64,000 nt of DNA, from assembly GCF_020097135.1 (NCBI RefSeq), contig NZ_CP083608.1, positions 186,001-250,000 of the forward strand, in the 5' to 3' direction. The translations under genes were made by a program, and so were the position numbers. Shown piece after piece: positions 42,366 to 50,645 of the stretch. The DNA comes from Macrococcus armenti (GTDB lineage: Bacteria > Bacillota > Bacilli > Staphylococcales > Staphylococcaceae). The notes beneath the pieces are model-generated. The model was not told the origin of the DNA and did not search any database. It was given only the letters and a program-made list of their open reading frames with translations. The first letter of the stretch is position 1; each line of letters opens with the position of its first letter.

Positions 42366-43739
42366 ATGTTTCTTAATTATTCTAACATTAAATACAAAGA
42401 AATTAAAAATAATTTATTCAAAGATGAAAAGGGAAAAATACAATCGAATATTTATAACTTAGAAAAGATTTTTAAAGAAGATACAAATTTAAAGGGTCTA
42501 TTTGGAGTTGATGAGAGAACTGAAGCAATTATTTACTTGAAAAATCCACCCTGGAGAATTAACGAACGATCATTAGAAAAAGTTTTTGATATTAATAAAG
42601 ACATAAGTTTAATAAATAATTATGTAAATTATAACTATAATTTTAAAAATAAATCTCTAGTTAAAGACTTCGTATTTAATGAGGCTATCCAAAATTATAT
42701 TCATCCAGTTAGAACATATCTAGAGAATTTAATATGGGATGGTACTAAAAGATTAGAGACAATTTTCATAGACTTCATTCAAGCAGAAGATAATGAGTTT
42801 GTTAGGTCAGTAAGTAAAAAGACTTTAATAGGTGCAGTTGCAAAAATTCTTAAACCTGGTCATCCGCATGATACAACGATAATTTTTTCAGGTAAACAAG
42901 GGTGTGGCAAATCTTTAATTTTAAAAAAATTAGCTGGAAATTGGTTTAATGATAGCTTGGATTCTTTCAAAGGTGATGAAGCTTACATCAAAATGGCAAA
43001 GTCATGGATTATTGAATTATCGGAGTTAACTGCATATAATAACTCAGGAATTGAAAGAATTAAACAAGTTCTTACCTCAACTACAGATAATTATCGCGAC
43101 AAATATGCAGGACAAAGTAAAGGGCATATTAGAGATTGTATATTCTTCGGAACTACTAATGAGGAAACTTTTTTGAAGGATGAAACTGGGAACAGAAGAT
43201 TTATTCCTATTAAAGTAGGTGTGAATAAAAAAAGTAAATTGAGTATACATGATTTAACACAAGAAATCGTTGATCAAATTTGGGCAGAAGCTAAAGAATA
43301 TTTTTTGGACGGTGAAACGAATCATCTTTCTAGAGAAGAAAAATTGTATTTAGAAGAATATCAAAAACAATTTCAAGCAATTGATGAACTTGAAAATGAA
43401 ATTGCAAGGTATTTGTTAATCAAGATTCCTGCAAATTGGGACTATCTTTCTATTGAAGAAAAGAGAGAACATATAAAAAATTATGATGACAAGACACATG
43501 AATCAAAGTATTTTGTTTATCGTGAAAAAATATCAGCAAGAGAAATTAGAGACGTATTATTGAAAGATGAGAGAATTGAGAATAAAGCTTTGACATCAAA
43601 AATAAATTTGAGGCTGAAGAAATTATTAAAACGAGATGCAACTGAGAAAATAAGATATCAAAAGTATTATGGACAGCAAAGAGGATTTTTTATAAATGAC
43701 GAAGATATTAAATTATTAGAACAAGATTATTGTATTTAA
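42366..43739 (+). CDS. VirE-family (virulence-associated E) replication ATPase
   Basis: This 457-residue protein has the VirE domain: an ATPase/helicase core with Walker A GKQGCGKS at residues 176-183, an acidic WIIELSE segment near 214-220, and a sensor-like FFGTTNEETFL at about 252-262 followed by the DETGNRRFIPI hallmark. In phage satellites and prophages VirE-like proteins serve in element replication; there is no direct virulence role. No separate primase gene is visible. The candidate origin lies just downstream. Confidence 0.87.
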   Translation: MFLNYSNIKYKEIKNNLFKDEKGKIQSNIYNLEKIFKEDTNLKGLFGVDERTEAIIYLKNPPWRINERSLEKVFDINKDISLINNYVNYNYNFKNKSLVKDFVFNEAIQNYIHPVRTYLENLIWDGTKRLETIFIDFIQAEDNEFVRSVSKKTLIGAVAKILKPGHPHDTTIIFSGKQGCGKSLILKKLAGNWFNDSLDSFKGDEAYIKMAKSWIIELSELTAYNNSGIERIKQVLTSTTDNYRDKYAGQSKGHIRDCIFFGTTNEETFLKDETGNRRFIPIKVGVNKKSKLSIHDLTQEIVDQIWAEAKEYFLDGETNHLSREEKLYLEEYQKQFQAIDELENEIARYLLIKIPANWDYLSIEEKREHIKNYDDKTHESKYFVYREKISAREIRDVLLKDERIENKALTSKINLRLKKLLKRDATEKIRYQKYYGQQRGFFINDEDIKLLEQDYCI

Positions 43740-43754
43740 CTTTTTAGAAAAGAC

Positions 43755-43791
43755 TGTCCCTATTGTCCCTAGATTTGGGACAACAGGGACA
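43755..43791. repeat. Inverted TGTCCC repeat, candidate replication origin
   Basis: The arms TGTCCCTATTGTCCC and GGGACAACAGGGACA pair at 14 of 15 positions around a 7-base loop. Each arm is also a direct repeat of TGTCCC, giving four half-sites in total. It begins 16 bases after the virE stop, a position that fits an iteron-type origin bound by the replication protein. Confidence 0.6.
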
Positions 43792-43845
43792 ATAAAATTG
43801 AAAAAGTTTATTTTTAGAACATGAGCATAAGGAAAACAGCAACCA

Positions 43846-43906
43846 CTAAGCCTTTAGGCTTAGATTTTGGCAGTGCCAAAATGTGGTTGACTCGGCAGTG
43901 CCGAGT
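43846..43906. repeat. Three tandem hairpins, candidate transfer origin
   Basis: Perfect small palindromes follow each other: CTAAGCCT-TT-AGGCTTAG (43846-43863), TTTTGGC-AGT-GCCAAAA (43865-43881) and ACTCGGC-AGT-GCCGAGT (43890-43906). The last two share the core GGC-AGT-GCC but have different outer stems. None has a terminator T run. Two ribbon-helix-helix genes follow. The arrangement is like plasmid oriT regions with their accessory proteins; this is inference. Confidence 0.5.
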
Positions 43907-43920
43907 AGTTTTCTTGTATT

Positions 43921-44062
43921 ACATCTATGCATAATTTTTGCAACCATAATTTAGCTATTTTATGTATAAATTATGCATATTACAATGTATGACTCATACA
44001 TTTGTAATACATGAAGTAATACATTTTATTACCACATAATTAGTATTACATTTTGAGAGGAA
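43921..44062. promoter_or_regulatory. Leader of the RHH genes with repeated GTAATACA-type sites
   Basis: The stretch is AT-rich and full of inverted motifs: ATGCATAATTT near 43927 with its complement near 43968, TGTAT-GACTC-ATACA at 43986-44000, and copies of GTAATACA/TGTATTAC at about 43915, 44005, 44015 and 44044. It probably contains the promoter and autoregulatory sites of the downstream ribbon-helix-helix genes. No gene was found here. Confidence 0.5.
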
Positions 44063-44069
44063 TGAAAAT

Positions 44070-44339
44070 ATGAGATTGTATATTAGAAACATGGATCCTA
44101 TTATTCATCAAACACTTAAAGCACATGCGAAAGAAAAAAATATGTCATTAAGTGAATTTACGAATTTAATAATTGAAACACAATTAGCAAATCAACAAAT
44201 GAAATCATTAACTCAATTGATTATTGATTCAAATAATCAATCTGTTAATTCAATTAATGAACTAATTAGAGTAATTGAAAAACAAACTGAAGTATTAAAT
44301 AAAGTATTACTGAATCAAAAATTATTATTGGAGCTGTGA
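44070..44339 (+). CDS. Ribbon-helix-helix DNA-binding protein
   Basis: This 89-residue protein has an N-terminal ribbon-helix-helix fold: strand RLYIRNMD, then helices HQTLKAHAKEKNMSLSEFTN (about residues 12-45). The glutamine/asparagine-rich helix that follows suits oligomerisation. Similar small RHH proteins act as partition, antitoxin or relaxosome accessory factors. It lies directly beside the tandem hairpins. It has an AGAGG site and is 6 bases from the next gene. No toxin partner is visible. Confidence 0.75.
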   Translation: MRLYIRNMDPIIHQTLKAHAKEKNMSLSEFTNLIIETQLANQQMKSLTQLIIDSNNQSVNSINELIRVIEKQTEVLNKVLLNQKLLLEL

Positions 44340-44345
44340 TAAAAA

Positions 44346-44699
44346 ATGGGTAAAAGAAGAACATTTTATTTGAATGACAAAGTAGATAATTTGCTTCATG
44401 AATATAAAAATGAAAATAATTTTCGAAGTATGAGCGAAGCATTATATTCATTACTAACACAAAATGAAAATCAAAATCTAAAAATTAATAGTGAGGAATT
44501 GAAAACTAAATTAAATATTATTGATAAAAATATTTGTATTATGTTAGAAATGATATCATACCAAACCGACAATTTAGATTTAGTACCAACGTTTTCTATA
44601 TCAAATGGATTAAGTAGAGCATACAATGGTGCAAAAAAATTAACAGAAGAAAATATAAAAGAAAATATGATTAATAAACGTGAGCGATCTATGTATTAA
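44346..44699 (+). CDS. Second ribbon-helix-helix-like protein
   Basis: This 117-residue protein begins KRRTFYLNDKVDNLLHEYKNE, the basic strand plus helix pattern of ribbon-helix-helix proteins, with FRSMSEALYSLLTQ as the second helix. A longer helical segment follows. It is co-transcribed with the preceding RHH gene (6-base gap). Together they look like a pair of small DNA-binding proteins for the adjacent repeat region; the function is inferred only from position. Confidence 0.65.
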   Translation: MGKRRTFYLNDKVDNLLHEYKNENNFRSMSEALYSLLTQNENQNLKINSEELKTKLNIIDKNICIMLEMISYQTDNLDLVPTFSISNGLSRAYNGAKKLTEENIKENMINKRERSMY

Positions 44700-44719
44700 A
44701 ATTAGGAAGGAGAAAAAAT

Positions 44720-44935
44720 ATGAAAAAAATAATTAGAAGTATCGCCAGATGCAAAATTTGTAATGATATAATTGAATCAAAGCATACTCATGACTATATA
44801 ATGTGTAAATGTGGTGCAATCTTTTTAGATGGTGGTAAAGAGTATCAAAGGTACGGATGGTGGCCAGAGAAAGTAGAAGGAAAAAGTAGAGATGAAATAA
44901 TTGATTTAAGTTTGTCTGAATATGAAGAAGAATAA
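44720..44935 (+). CDS. Small zinc-ribbon-like protein (DUF7695-like)
   Basis: This 71-residue protein has CKIC at residues 11-14 and CKC at about 29-31, separated by an ESKHTHDY segment, then GAIFLDGGKEYQRYG. This cysteine pattern matches a family of short proteins common in phages and plasmids of firmicutes with no known role. AAGGAG lies 9 bases before the ATG. It belongs to the same rightward run as the RHH genes. Confidence 0.65.
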   Translation: MKKIIRSIARCKICNDIIESKHTHDYIMCKCGAIFLDGGKEYQRYGWWPEKVEGKSRDEIIDLSLSEYEEE

Positions 44936-44976
44936 AAAAGAAAATTATTTTTTATTCTAAATGGGAGTTGATAATA

Positions 44977-45192
44977 ATGAATCTTAAAGGAAAAACAATT
45001 CATGACTTCACTCAAAGACAAAGAGAAAAAATGACAGATGATCAACGACGAGAACTAAGAGCCCACACAAAATTAATAATGAAACAAAATGGTTATTATG
45101 ATGATGTCAGAAGATTGCGTAAAGACAATCCACTTCAAGAAGATGATAAAAAGGATTATTTTTTCGGTAAATCAATAGGAATATTTGAATAG
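44977..45192 (+). CDS. Small charged protein, unknown function
   Basis: This 71-residue hydrophilic protein (NLKGKTIHDFTQRQREKM.., with DDQRRELRAHTK) contains no motif I recognise and is likely helical. I place the start at ATG 44977, nine bases after GGGAG; a TTG three codons earlier overlaps the site. It lies in the accessory segment between the RHH genes and the mec operon. Confidence 0.55.
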   Translation: MNLKGKTIHDFTQRQREKMTDDQRRELRAHTKLIMKQNGYYDDVRRLRKDNPLQEDDKKDYFFGKSIGIFE

Positions 45193-45237
45193 TAGATATT
45201 TAAGTTAGGATTATCTAATAAACTAGGATGTGATGAT

Positions 45238-45612
45238 ATGCTTGAAGTTGATAAAGAAAAAATTCAAAAAATTCTTGAAAGTGATTTGACTTCTGATGAA
45301 ATAGCTGAATATTCAGGAATAGCTTATACTACTGCTAGAGAATTAAAAGATGGAATTACAAGTATTGATGAAGCATCATTTAGAACACAAGTTAAATTAA
45401 CATATGGATATAAAATAGCATTTGAAGGGCATGTGCCTGAAAAAGTTAGCTTAAAAAGAAGAATAGCGATAGTTGATGCAGCAATAGGAATAAATAAAAT
45501 TGATGGTCTTGTATTAACGGATGAATATATAGAAAAAATGTATGATATGGTACATGGACGAATTAAGAGATCTGAATTTGCTGAGTATGTATTGCTTTTA
45601 AATAATGATTAA
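45238..45612 (+). CDS. Small protein with HTH-like and VbhA-like segments
   Basis: This 124-residue protein has an N-terminal stretch (LTSDEIAEYSGIAYTTARELKDG, about residues 16-38) resembling a short helix-turn-helix. Its C-terminal part (IDGLVLTDEYIEKMYDMVHG followed by RIKRSEF) resembles the pattern of VbhA-type antitoxins of Fic proteins. The inhibitory glutamate position carries Asp and the upstream Ser/Thr is absent, and no Fic toxin gene is present, so this is weak. It ends the rightward accessory run before a terminator facing mecI. Confidence 0.55.
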   Translation: MLEVDKEKIQKILESDLTSDEIAEYSGIAYTTARELKDGITSIDEASFRTQVKLTYGYKIAFEGHVPEKVSLKRRIAIVDAAIGINKIDGLVLTDEYIEKMYDMVHGRIKRSEFAEYVLLLNND

Positions 45613-45669
45613 AAAAATATAGATTCTTTATTCGAGATCATAAGATTTTTAAAGTTGCTTTGTGTAACG

Positions 45670-45704
45670 AAGCTGACTTCTCACTTAGTTTGAGAAGTCA
45701 GCTT
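45670..45704. terminator. Terminator between accessory genes and mecI
   Basis: A perfect 14-bp stem (AAGCTGACTTCTCA and its complement) with a 7-base loop. It sits between convergent genes; the T tail is short (TTTA), so it may serve both directions imperfectly. Confidence 0.7.
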
Positions 45705-45722
45705 TAATAAAATATTGTATCC

Positions 45723-46100
45723 TTAATTATCAAGTTTTTCTAATAAAGTTTTTAATTTTTTTATTTCATCATCTGTCAGTTTTTCTTGTTTCGCAAAATT
45801 CATTACGAGATTAGTTAATGCACCATCATATAATTTATTTATAAATGATTTAGTAGTATTTTTTTTATAAGAGCTTTCTTTAACTAAGGGTTTATAAATA
45901 TACACTTTACTATTTTTTTCTTTTGATAAAAAGTTTTTATCTACTAATCTATTAATTAAAGTTCGTATTGTTTTAGGGCTCCATTGATTATCATTACTTA
46001 AGTAATCTATAATTTGATTAGCAGATAAACCTTCTTTATTGGCCCAAATTACTTGCATAACGGTCAATTCACTTGCTGGAATCTCGTGATTTTTATTCAT
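45723..46100 (-). CDS. mecI: MecI/BlaI-family repressor
   Basis: This 125-residue winged-helix repressor represses the mec operon until the MecR1 signal leads to its cleavage. The N-terminal DNA-binding domain reads IPASELTVMQVIWANKEGLSANQII and WSPKTIRTLINRLVDKNFL, and the C-terminal helices dimerise (MNFAKQEKLTDDEIKKL). I start at ATG 46100 (MNKNHEIPAS), which aligns with the usual MecI N-terminus and leaves the AAGGA site upstream; an ATG at 46112 is directly on that site. It lies 18 bases after mecR1. Confidence 0.9.
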   Translation of the reverse strand: MNKNHEIPASELTVMQVIWANKEGLSANQIIDYLSNDNQWSPKTIRTLINRLVDKNFLSKEKNSKVYIYKPLVKESSYKKNTTKSFINKLYDGALTNLVMNFAKQEKLTDDEIKKLKTLLEKLDN

Positions 46101-46118
46101 ATTTACATACATCCTTAC

Positions 46119-47804
46119 TTATTTAATTTTCCCACTGCTTATTATATCTTCAGTTATTATTTTTGCAGTTTTGCCATTGGCATCATTATTCTTTTTAACT
46201 AATGTTGCAAAAACATATTGTTGATTGTTTTTTTCAAAACCACCAACATACCATCCTTTAATTTCGTGGTTATTTATTATTGCAGTACCTGTTTTTCCCC
46301 AAGATTTATTATCGTTATTAGAAAGACTTTTTATAATATAGTTGGTATATTTTTTTGAAAAAATACCATGGTTTTGTTGTAGGTTTTTCATTATCATTGC
46401 TTGCTCAATAGGTGAAATTTTCAAACTGGATTCTAACCAATAAGGTCGGTTTTGGCCAGAAATATCTTGATTTCCATAATTAACTTCATTTAAATATGAT
46501 AATAATTTCTTCTTAGAAATATTTTTATCTAGAGATTCAAAATACCAATTCACAGAATCTTGTAATGCTGTTTTTAATGAATGATCTTTATTCCATTCAT
46601 TAATAGACGTATCAACACCATCCCATTTTTTTGTATTATTGGTCGTAGAAATGGTTTTATTATTTAGATGTATAATACTATCAATTATTTTATAAGTTGA
46701 ATCTGGTGAAGTTCTTTCTAATGCTAACTCTTTATTATAAATATACATACTATCATTTTTTAAATTATACATTACAAAAGTACCATTAAAATCTTTAAAA
46801 TGCACTTTTAAATCTACAGTATGATAATTCATTTCGTTAAGTTTTTTTTCCGGATAATAACTTATTGTATCATTGTATGCAAATAGAGACTTAATAGAAG
46901 TAATTAGGGAAATAATCACCAAAAGAAATAAAATTCTTATTTTAATAGGGATAGATTTAAATGTATCATTACTAATTAATTTTATTCTTTTTGTAAGTAC
47001 TTTGGCAGGTTTACTGAATGTTAACAGAGCGTAATCATTCTTAGTTTTTGAACCAATTTTTAAAAGCGTTAATCCATATAATTTTCTTTCAGATTTAGTA
47101 GCATTATGAAGTACTTCTCTATCACAGGCAGTTTCTATATCATTAATAAAGTTTTTAGCAGAAAAATGTATAAAGGGGTTATACCAAAAAATAATTTTAA
47201 AAATATTGAAAAAATAGCATTTAAAAATATCATTTCTTTTTATATGTGTTATTTCATGCGTAATAATCATTTTAATTTCCTCATTTGTCATTTTAGTTAG
47301 CACATCATCTGGTATAACAATATAATGTTTACCTAACCAGATTGTAAATGGAACTGATATATGAGATGATATTAAAATTTCATAGGACATATTTTTAATA
47401 ATTTGAGTTGACCTTTTACTGTATTTTATTGTGTTAATAAGCTTGTATACTATAAACAGATAATAACAAGTGAAAAGGAATATTCCCACAATCCAAATAG
47501 TATTCAAAATAACATCCCAATTATCGCTAGTCGATGATAATGAAATAGCAAGGTCTTTCACATGATTATAAGATGTGTATAATTCATTTGATGCAACCGT
47601 ATTCGAATTCGTTTTATCTATAGAATTATTATTGAAAAATGAAAAATTATAATTAATTAATGGAATAAACATACTTATTAATATAATTAACCAGGGAAAT
47701 ATACTAAAATCTATTATTTTTAATTGATTAAGAATGAACTTATATAGTTTTATCAAAAGAAAAGAAATTCCACTGAGAAGAATGCTAATTAAAATATAAT
47801 TCAT
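46119..47804 (-). CDS. mecR1: MecR1-family beta-lactam sensor and protease
   Basis: This 561-residue membrane sensor has four N-terminal helices, an intracellular zinc metalloprotease domain with HEITH at residues 183-187 (E184 catalytic), and an extracellular penicillin-binding domain. That domain carries the acylated serine in STYK (S369, K372) and KTGT at about 504-507. Beta-lactam binding activates the protease, leading to repressor loss. It is slightly shorter than staphylococcal MecR1 (585 residues) but complete. It is divergent from mecD, with mecI next in its operon. Confidence 0.93.
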   Translation of the reverse strand: MNYILISILLSGISFLLIKLYKFILNQLKIIDFSIFPWLIILISMFIPLINYNFSFFNNNSIDKTNSNTVASNELYTSYNHVKDLAISLSSTSDNWDVILNTIWIVGIFLFTCYYLFIVYKLINTIKYSKRSTQIIKNMSYEILISSHISVPFTIWLGKHYIVIPDDVLTKMTNEEIKMIITHEITHIKRNDIFKCYFFNIFKIIFWYNPFIHFSAKNFINDIETACDREVLHNATKSERKLYGLTLLKIGSKTKNDYALLTFSKPAKVLTKRIKLISNDTFKSIPIKIRILFLLVIISLITSIKSLFAYNDTISYYPEKKLNEMNYHTVDLKVHFKDFNGTFVMYNLKNDSMYIYNKELALERTSPDSTYKIIDSIIHLNNKTISTTNNTKKWDGVDTSINEWNKDHSLKTALQDSVNWYFESLDKNISKKKLLSYLNEVNYGNQDISGQNRPYWLESSLKISPIEQAMIMKNLQQNHGIFSKKYTNYIIKSLSNNDNKSWGKTGTAIINNHEIKGWYVGGFEKNNQQYVFATLVKKNNDANGKTAKIITEDIISSGKIK

Positions 47805-47845
47805 ATTACACCTCCAATTCTATTATATCATGTATATATTTTAAA

Positions 47846-47959
47846 ATTACATTTGTAATTTAATATAAATATTAAATTACAGTACTAAATGATTTAGTAT
47901 ATATTTGTCATGATATTACATTTGTGATATATTACAAATATAATATCACAAATGTAATA
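47846..47959. promoter_or_regulatory. mec operator region with three MecI/BlaI boxes
   Basis: Three TACA-type boxes lie in the mecR1-mecD gap: ATTACATTTGTAAT at 47846-47859 on the mecR1 side, and two inverted copies ATTACATTTGTGATAT and its complement at 47915-47930 and 47943-47958. The last box ends at the mecD ribosome binding site. This spacing would let one repressor control both transcripts. Confidence 0.85.
47905..47933 (+). promoter_or_regulatory. mecD promoter
   Basis: TTGTCA and TATATT are separated by 17 bases. The second MecI box lies almost exactly between and over the -10 element. Confidence 0.7.
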
Positions 47960-47975
47960 CTTGATGGAGGAAATT

Positions 47976-50012
47976 ATGAAGAATATAAAAGTTAAAATAT
48001 TAATAGTTTGTAGCCTATGTCTTATATCATTTTTCTTATATAATTTATTGAAAGAAAATGAAATTGATAAAATATTTTCTTCAATTGAAAATCGAAATGT
48101 AGATGAAATAAATGAGAATATTACTTTTTTATCAAGAAATACTTTTAGTAAAAAACAAAGATACGATAGAATGAATCATATTGATAATTCTCTAGGCATA
48201 AAAAAAGTAAATATAACTGATATAAAGTTATTAGAAGAAATTGTAGACACTCGAAAATATAGTGCTAATATGCACTATGATTCTAAATTCGGTAAATTCA
48301 CAAAAAAAGGTTATTTTGAGTTTGAAAAAAATGGTGAGAGTAAACGTTGGGAATTGAACTGGACACCAGAGGTTATAATTCCAGGACTTACAGCAACTAA
48401 TGAAGTACGAGTAGAAGAATTGAAATCAAGTAGAGGTGAAATTGTAGATAGAAATGGAATTCCTTTAGCGATAGATGGTGAACATTATCAGGTAGGAATT
48501 GATCCTAAAAATTATAATAAGAAGGATAGTAAACAAATAGCTAAGTTATTAAATATAAATGAGAGTACTTTAAAGAACAAATTAAAACAATCATGGGTTA
48601 AAGATGGAGTATTTGTTCCAATCAAATCATATGTAGAATTAAGTGATGAAATTAAAAATAAAATACCTGAATACGGATTATCTGTGAATAAAATAAAAGG
48701 TAGAACTTACCCATTAAAAGAAGCAAGTGCTCATTTGTTAGGTTATATTGGTGAAATAAATGCAGATGAGCTTAATGATCCAAAATTTAAAGGATATGAT
48801 TCTCATTCAATTGTTGGTAAAACTGGTATTGAATATATGTACGATAAAGAATTACAAAACAGAGATGGTTTAATAGTATATATTACTGATGATGATGGTT
48901 TAACAGATTCAAAAGAAATATTAGTTCATAAGAAACCTAAAAATGGAAAAAAGATAGTTTTATCGATAGATAGTAGAGTTCAAAATAGTATTTACAATCA
49001 TTTAAAAGATGATAATGGATCTGGTACTGCTATGAATCCCAAAACAGGAGAATTATTAGCTTTAGTAAGCTATCCATCATTTAATCCTTATGATTTTATG
49101 TTTGGTATTTCAAATAAAAAATATCAGGCCTTATTAAATGATAAAAAGGCTCCGCTTTTAAATAAATTTCAAGAATTAACTTCTCCAGGTTCTACTCAAA
49201 AATTGCTAACTTCTATAATAGGTTTAAATAATGGGGTTATAAATGAAAGCAAAAGTTATGAAATAAATGGTAAAGGATGGAGAAAAGATGGGAGCTGGGG
49301 AGGATATAAAGTAACAAGATTTGAAGTTGTCAATGGACGAATTGATTTAGAGAAAGCTATAGCACATTCAGACAATATCTTTTTTGCTAGAACAACCCTA
49401 GAAATGGGTGGGAAAAAATTTGTAAGGGGAATGAAGGATTTAGGTGTAGGAGAGGAAACGCCTTCTGATTACCCTGTTCGGACTGGCCAAATAGCGAATA
49501 AAATTAATCTAGAAAGAAATTTGAATAATGATATATTGTTAGCAGACTCAGGTTATGGACAAGGTGAAATATTGGTGAATCCAATTCATATTTTATCTAT
49601 ATATAGTTCATTAGTAAATGAAGGGAATATGATGGCACCTAAATTAAATATGGAACATAAAAGCAAAGTATGGAAAAAACATATTACATCACAAAAAAAT
49701 ATTGATATATTAACAAGTAGTATGAGAAAAGTTGTTACAGGCACTCATAAATTAGATACCGAAAGAAATTATGCTAACTTTGCTGGAAAAACTGGTACAG
49801 CAGAATTAAAAATGACTCAGAATGAAGGATTAGGTACACAAATTGGATGGTTTGTGGGTTATGATCAACAAAATCCAAATATGATGTTAGCTATAAATGT
49901 TAAAAATGTTGAAGACAAAGGTATGTCTAGCTATAATGCACAAAAATTTGCGCAAGTAATGGATGATTTATATGAACATGGAGCTAGGACTTATGAACCA
50001 GACTCAGAATAA
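47976..50012 (+). CDS. mecD: MecD, PBP2a-type penicillin-binding protein
   Basis: This is a class B transpeptidase of low beta-lactam affinity that cross-links peptidoglycan when native PBPs are blocked. The 678 residues include one N-terminal anchor helix, a MecA-type NTF2-like domain, a dimerisation domain with SSRGEIVDRNG at about 145-155, and the transpeptidase domain. Active-site motifs are STQK with S406, SDN at 465-467 and KTGT at 605-608, nearly collinear with PBP2a of MRSA (S403, SDN 462-464, KSG 597-599). I call it mecD from the rpsI island context and overall sequence. ATG 47976 follows GGAGGA. Confidence 0.88.
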   Translation: MKNIKVKILIVCSLCLISFFLYNLLKENEIDKIFSSIENRNVDEINENITFLSRNTFSKKQRYDRMNHIDNSLGIKKVNITDIKLLEEIVDTRKYSANMHYDSKFGKFTKKGYFEFEKNGESKRWELNWTPEVIIPGLTATNEVRVEELKSSRGEIVDRNGIPLAIDGEHYQVGIDPKNYNKKDSKQIAKLLNINESTLKNKLKQSWVKDGVFVPIKSYVELSDEIKNKIPEYGLSVNKIKGRTYPLKEASAHLLGYIGEINADELNDPKFKGYDSHSIVGKTGIEYMYDKELQNRDGLIVYITDDDGLTDSKEILVHKKPKNGKKIVLSIDSRVQNSIYNHLKDDNGSGTAMNPKTGELLALVSYPSFNPYDFMFGISNKKYQALLNDKKAPLLNKFQELTSPGSTQKLLTSIIGLNNGVINESKSYEINGKGWRKDGSWGGYKVTRFEVVNGRIDLEKAIAHSDNIFFARTTLEMGGKKFVRGMKDLGVGEETPSDYPVRTGQIANKINLERNLNNDILLADSGYGQGEILVNPIHILSIYSSLVNEGNMMAPKLNMEHKSKVWKKHITSQKNIDILTSSMRKVVTGTHKLDTERNYANFAGKTGTAELKMTQNEGLGTQIGWFVGYDQQNPNMMLAINVKNVEDKGMSSYNAQKFAQVMDDLYEHGARTYEPDSE

Positions 50013-50427
50013 AAATATACTCAATGTATTAGTATTTACATTGATGTCATTATTATTTACTAATTTATTAATAAATTATATAAAGTTGTTTGACGAATCT
50101 AAAAATGGATCGATACTATCTTCACTAAATATGATTAATGAAATAATAATATTTATCCCTTTGATTCTAGGTATAATTTTTATCTGCAATTCTAATAATG
50201 TAAAAGAGTTGAAGAAATATGTAATATATAACTTTTTTACTTTTGTAGCAAGTTTTATATTAAAAAATCTGATATTATTGTGCAATGAGAATCTAAATAT
50301 AATAGATGTACCAGGTATATTCTACTATATATTGGTTGTGTATAGTATTATTATATTGCCAGCATCATTTTTCTATTTTCTATGTGCTCTTATAAAATTT
50401 TTAATAATAATAAAACAAAATAAATGA
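49993..50427 (+). CDS. Small membrane protein overlapping mecD
   Basis: This 144-residue protein has four predicted membrane helices (about residues 10-28, 45-65, 75-95 and 108-135) with short polar loops. It starts inside mecD (20-base overlap) after an AGGA site, so it is probably translated with it. I do not recognise the family. Being behind mecD suggests co-induction by beta-lactams. There is no evidence for a role in resistance. Confidence 0.6.
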   Translation: MNQTQNKNILNVLVFTLMSLLFTNLLINYIKLFDESKNGSILSSLNMINEIIIFIPLILGIIFICNSNNVKELKKYVIYNFFTFVASFILKNLILLCNENLNIIDVPGIFYYILVVYSIIILPASFFYFLCALIKFLIIIKQNK

Positions 50428-50645
50428 AAATTTAACTTTTTATCGAATATAAGTATATAGTCGTTTATAAGGGAGTATTTGATTTGATTGTAATAAAATT
50501 CTTCTTATTTAGTGATAATATAGTTTGATTTATAATTATAGCTTATTCAAAAACTCTATCCACATCTTTTGGATAGAGTTTTATTATTGCAAAAAAATTA
50601 ATTGAAGATTGGATTAGTGATATAATACTTATTACTAAAGTAAAG
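50428..50645. other. Gap between the mec operon and the restriction operon
   Basis: This AT-rich stretch contains no gene that I can support. It has the terminator at 50550-50582 and presumably the promoter of the methyltransferase gene, which I could not place with confidence. Confidence 0.5.
50550..50582 (+). terminator. Terminator after the mecD unit
   Basis: A 12-bp perfect stem (AAAACTCTATCC/GGATAGAGTTTT) with a 9-base loop and a T-rich tail. Confidence 0.8.

Noticed and set aside
43846-43906. Tandem hairpins as transcription terminators for virE
   Set aside because: None is followed by a T run in either orientation, and three different stems with a shared core fit a protein-binding region better.
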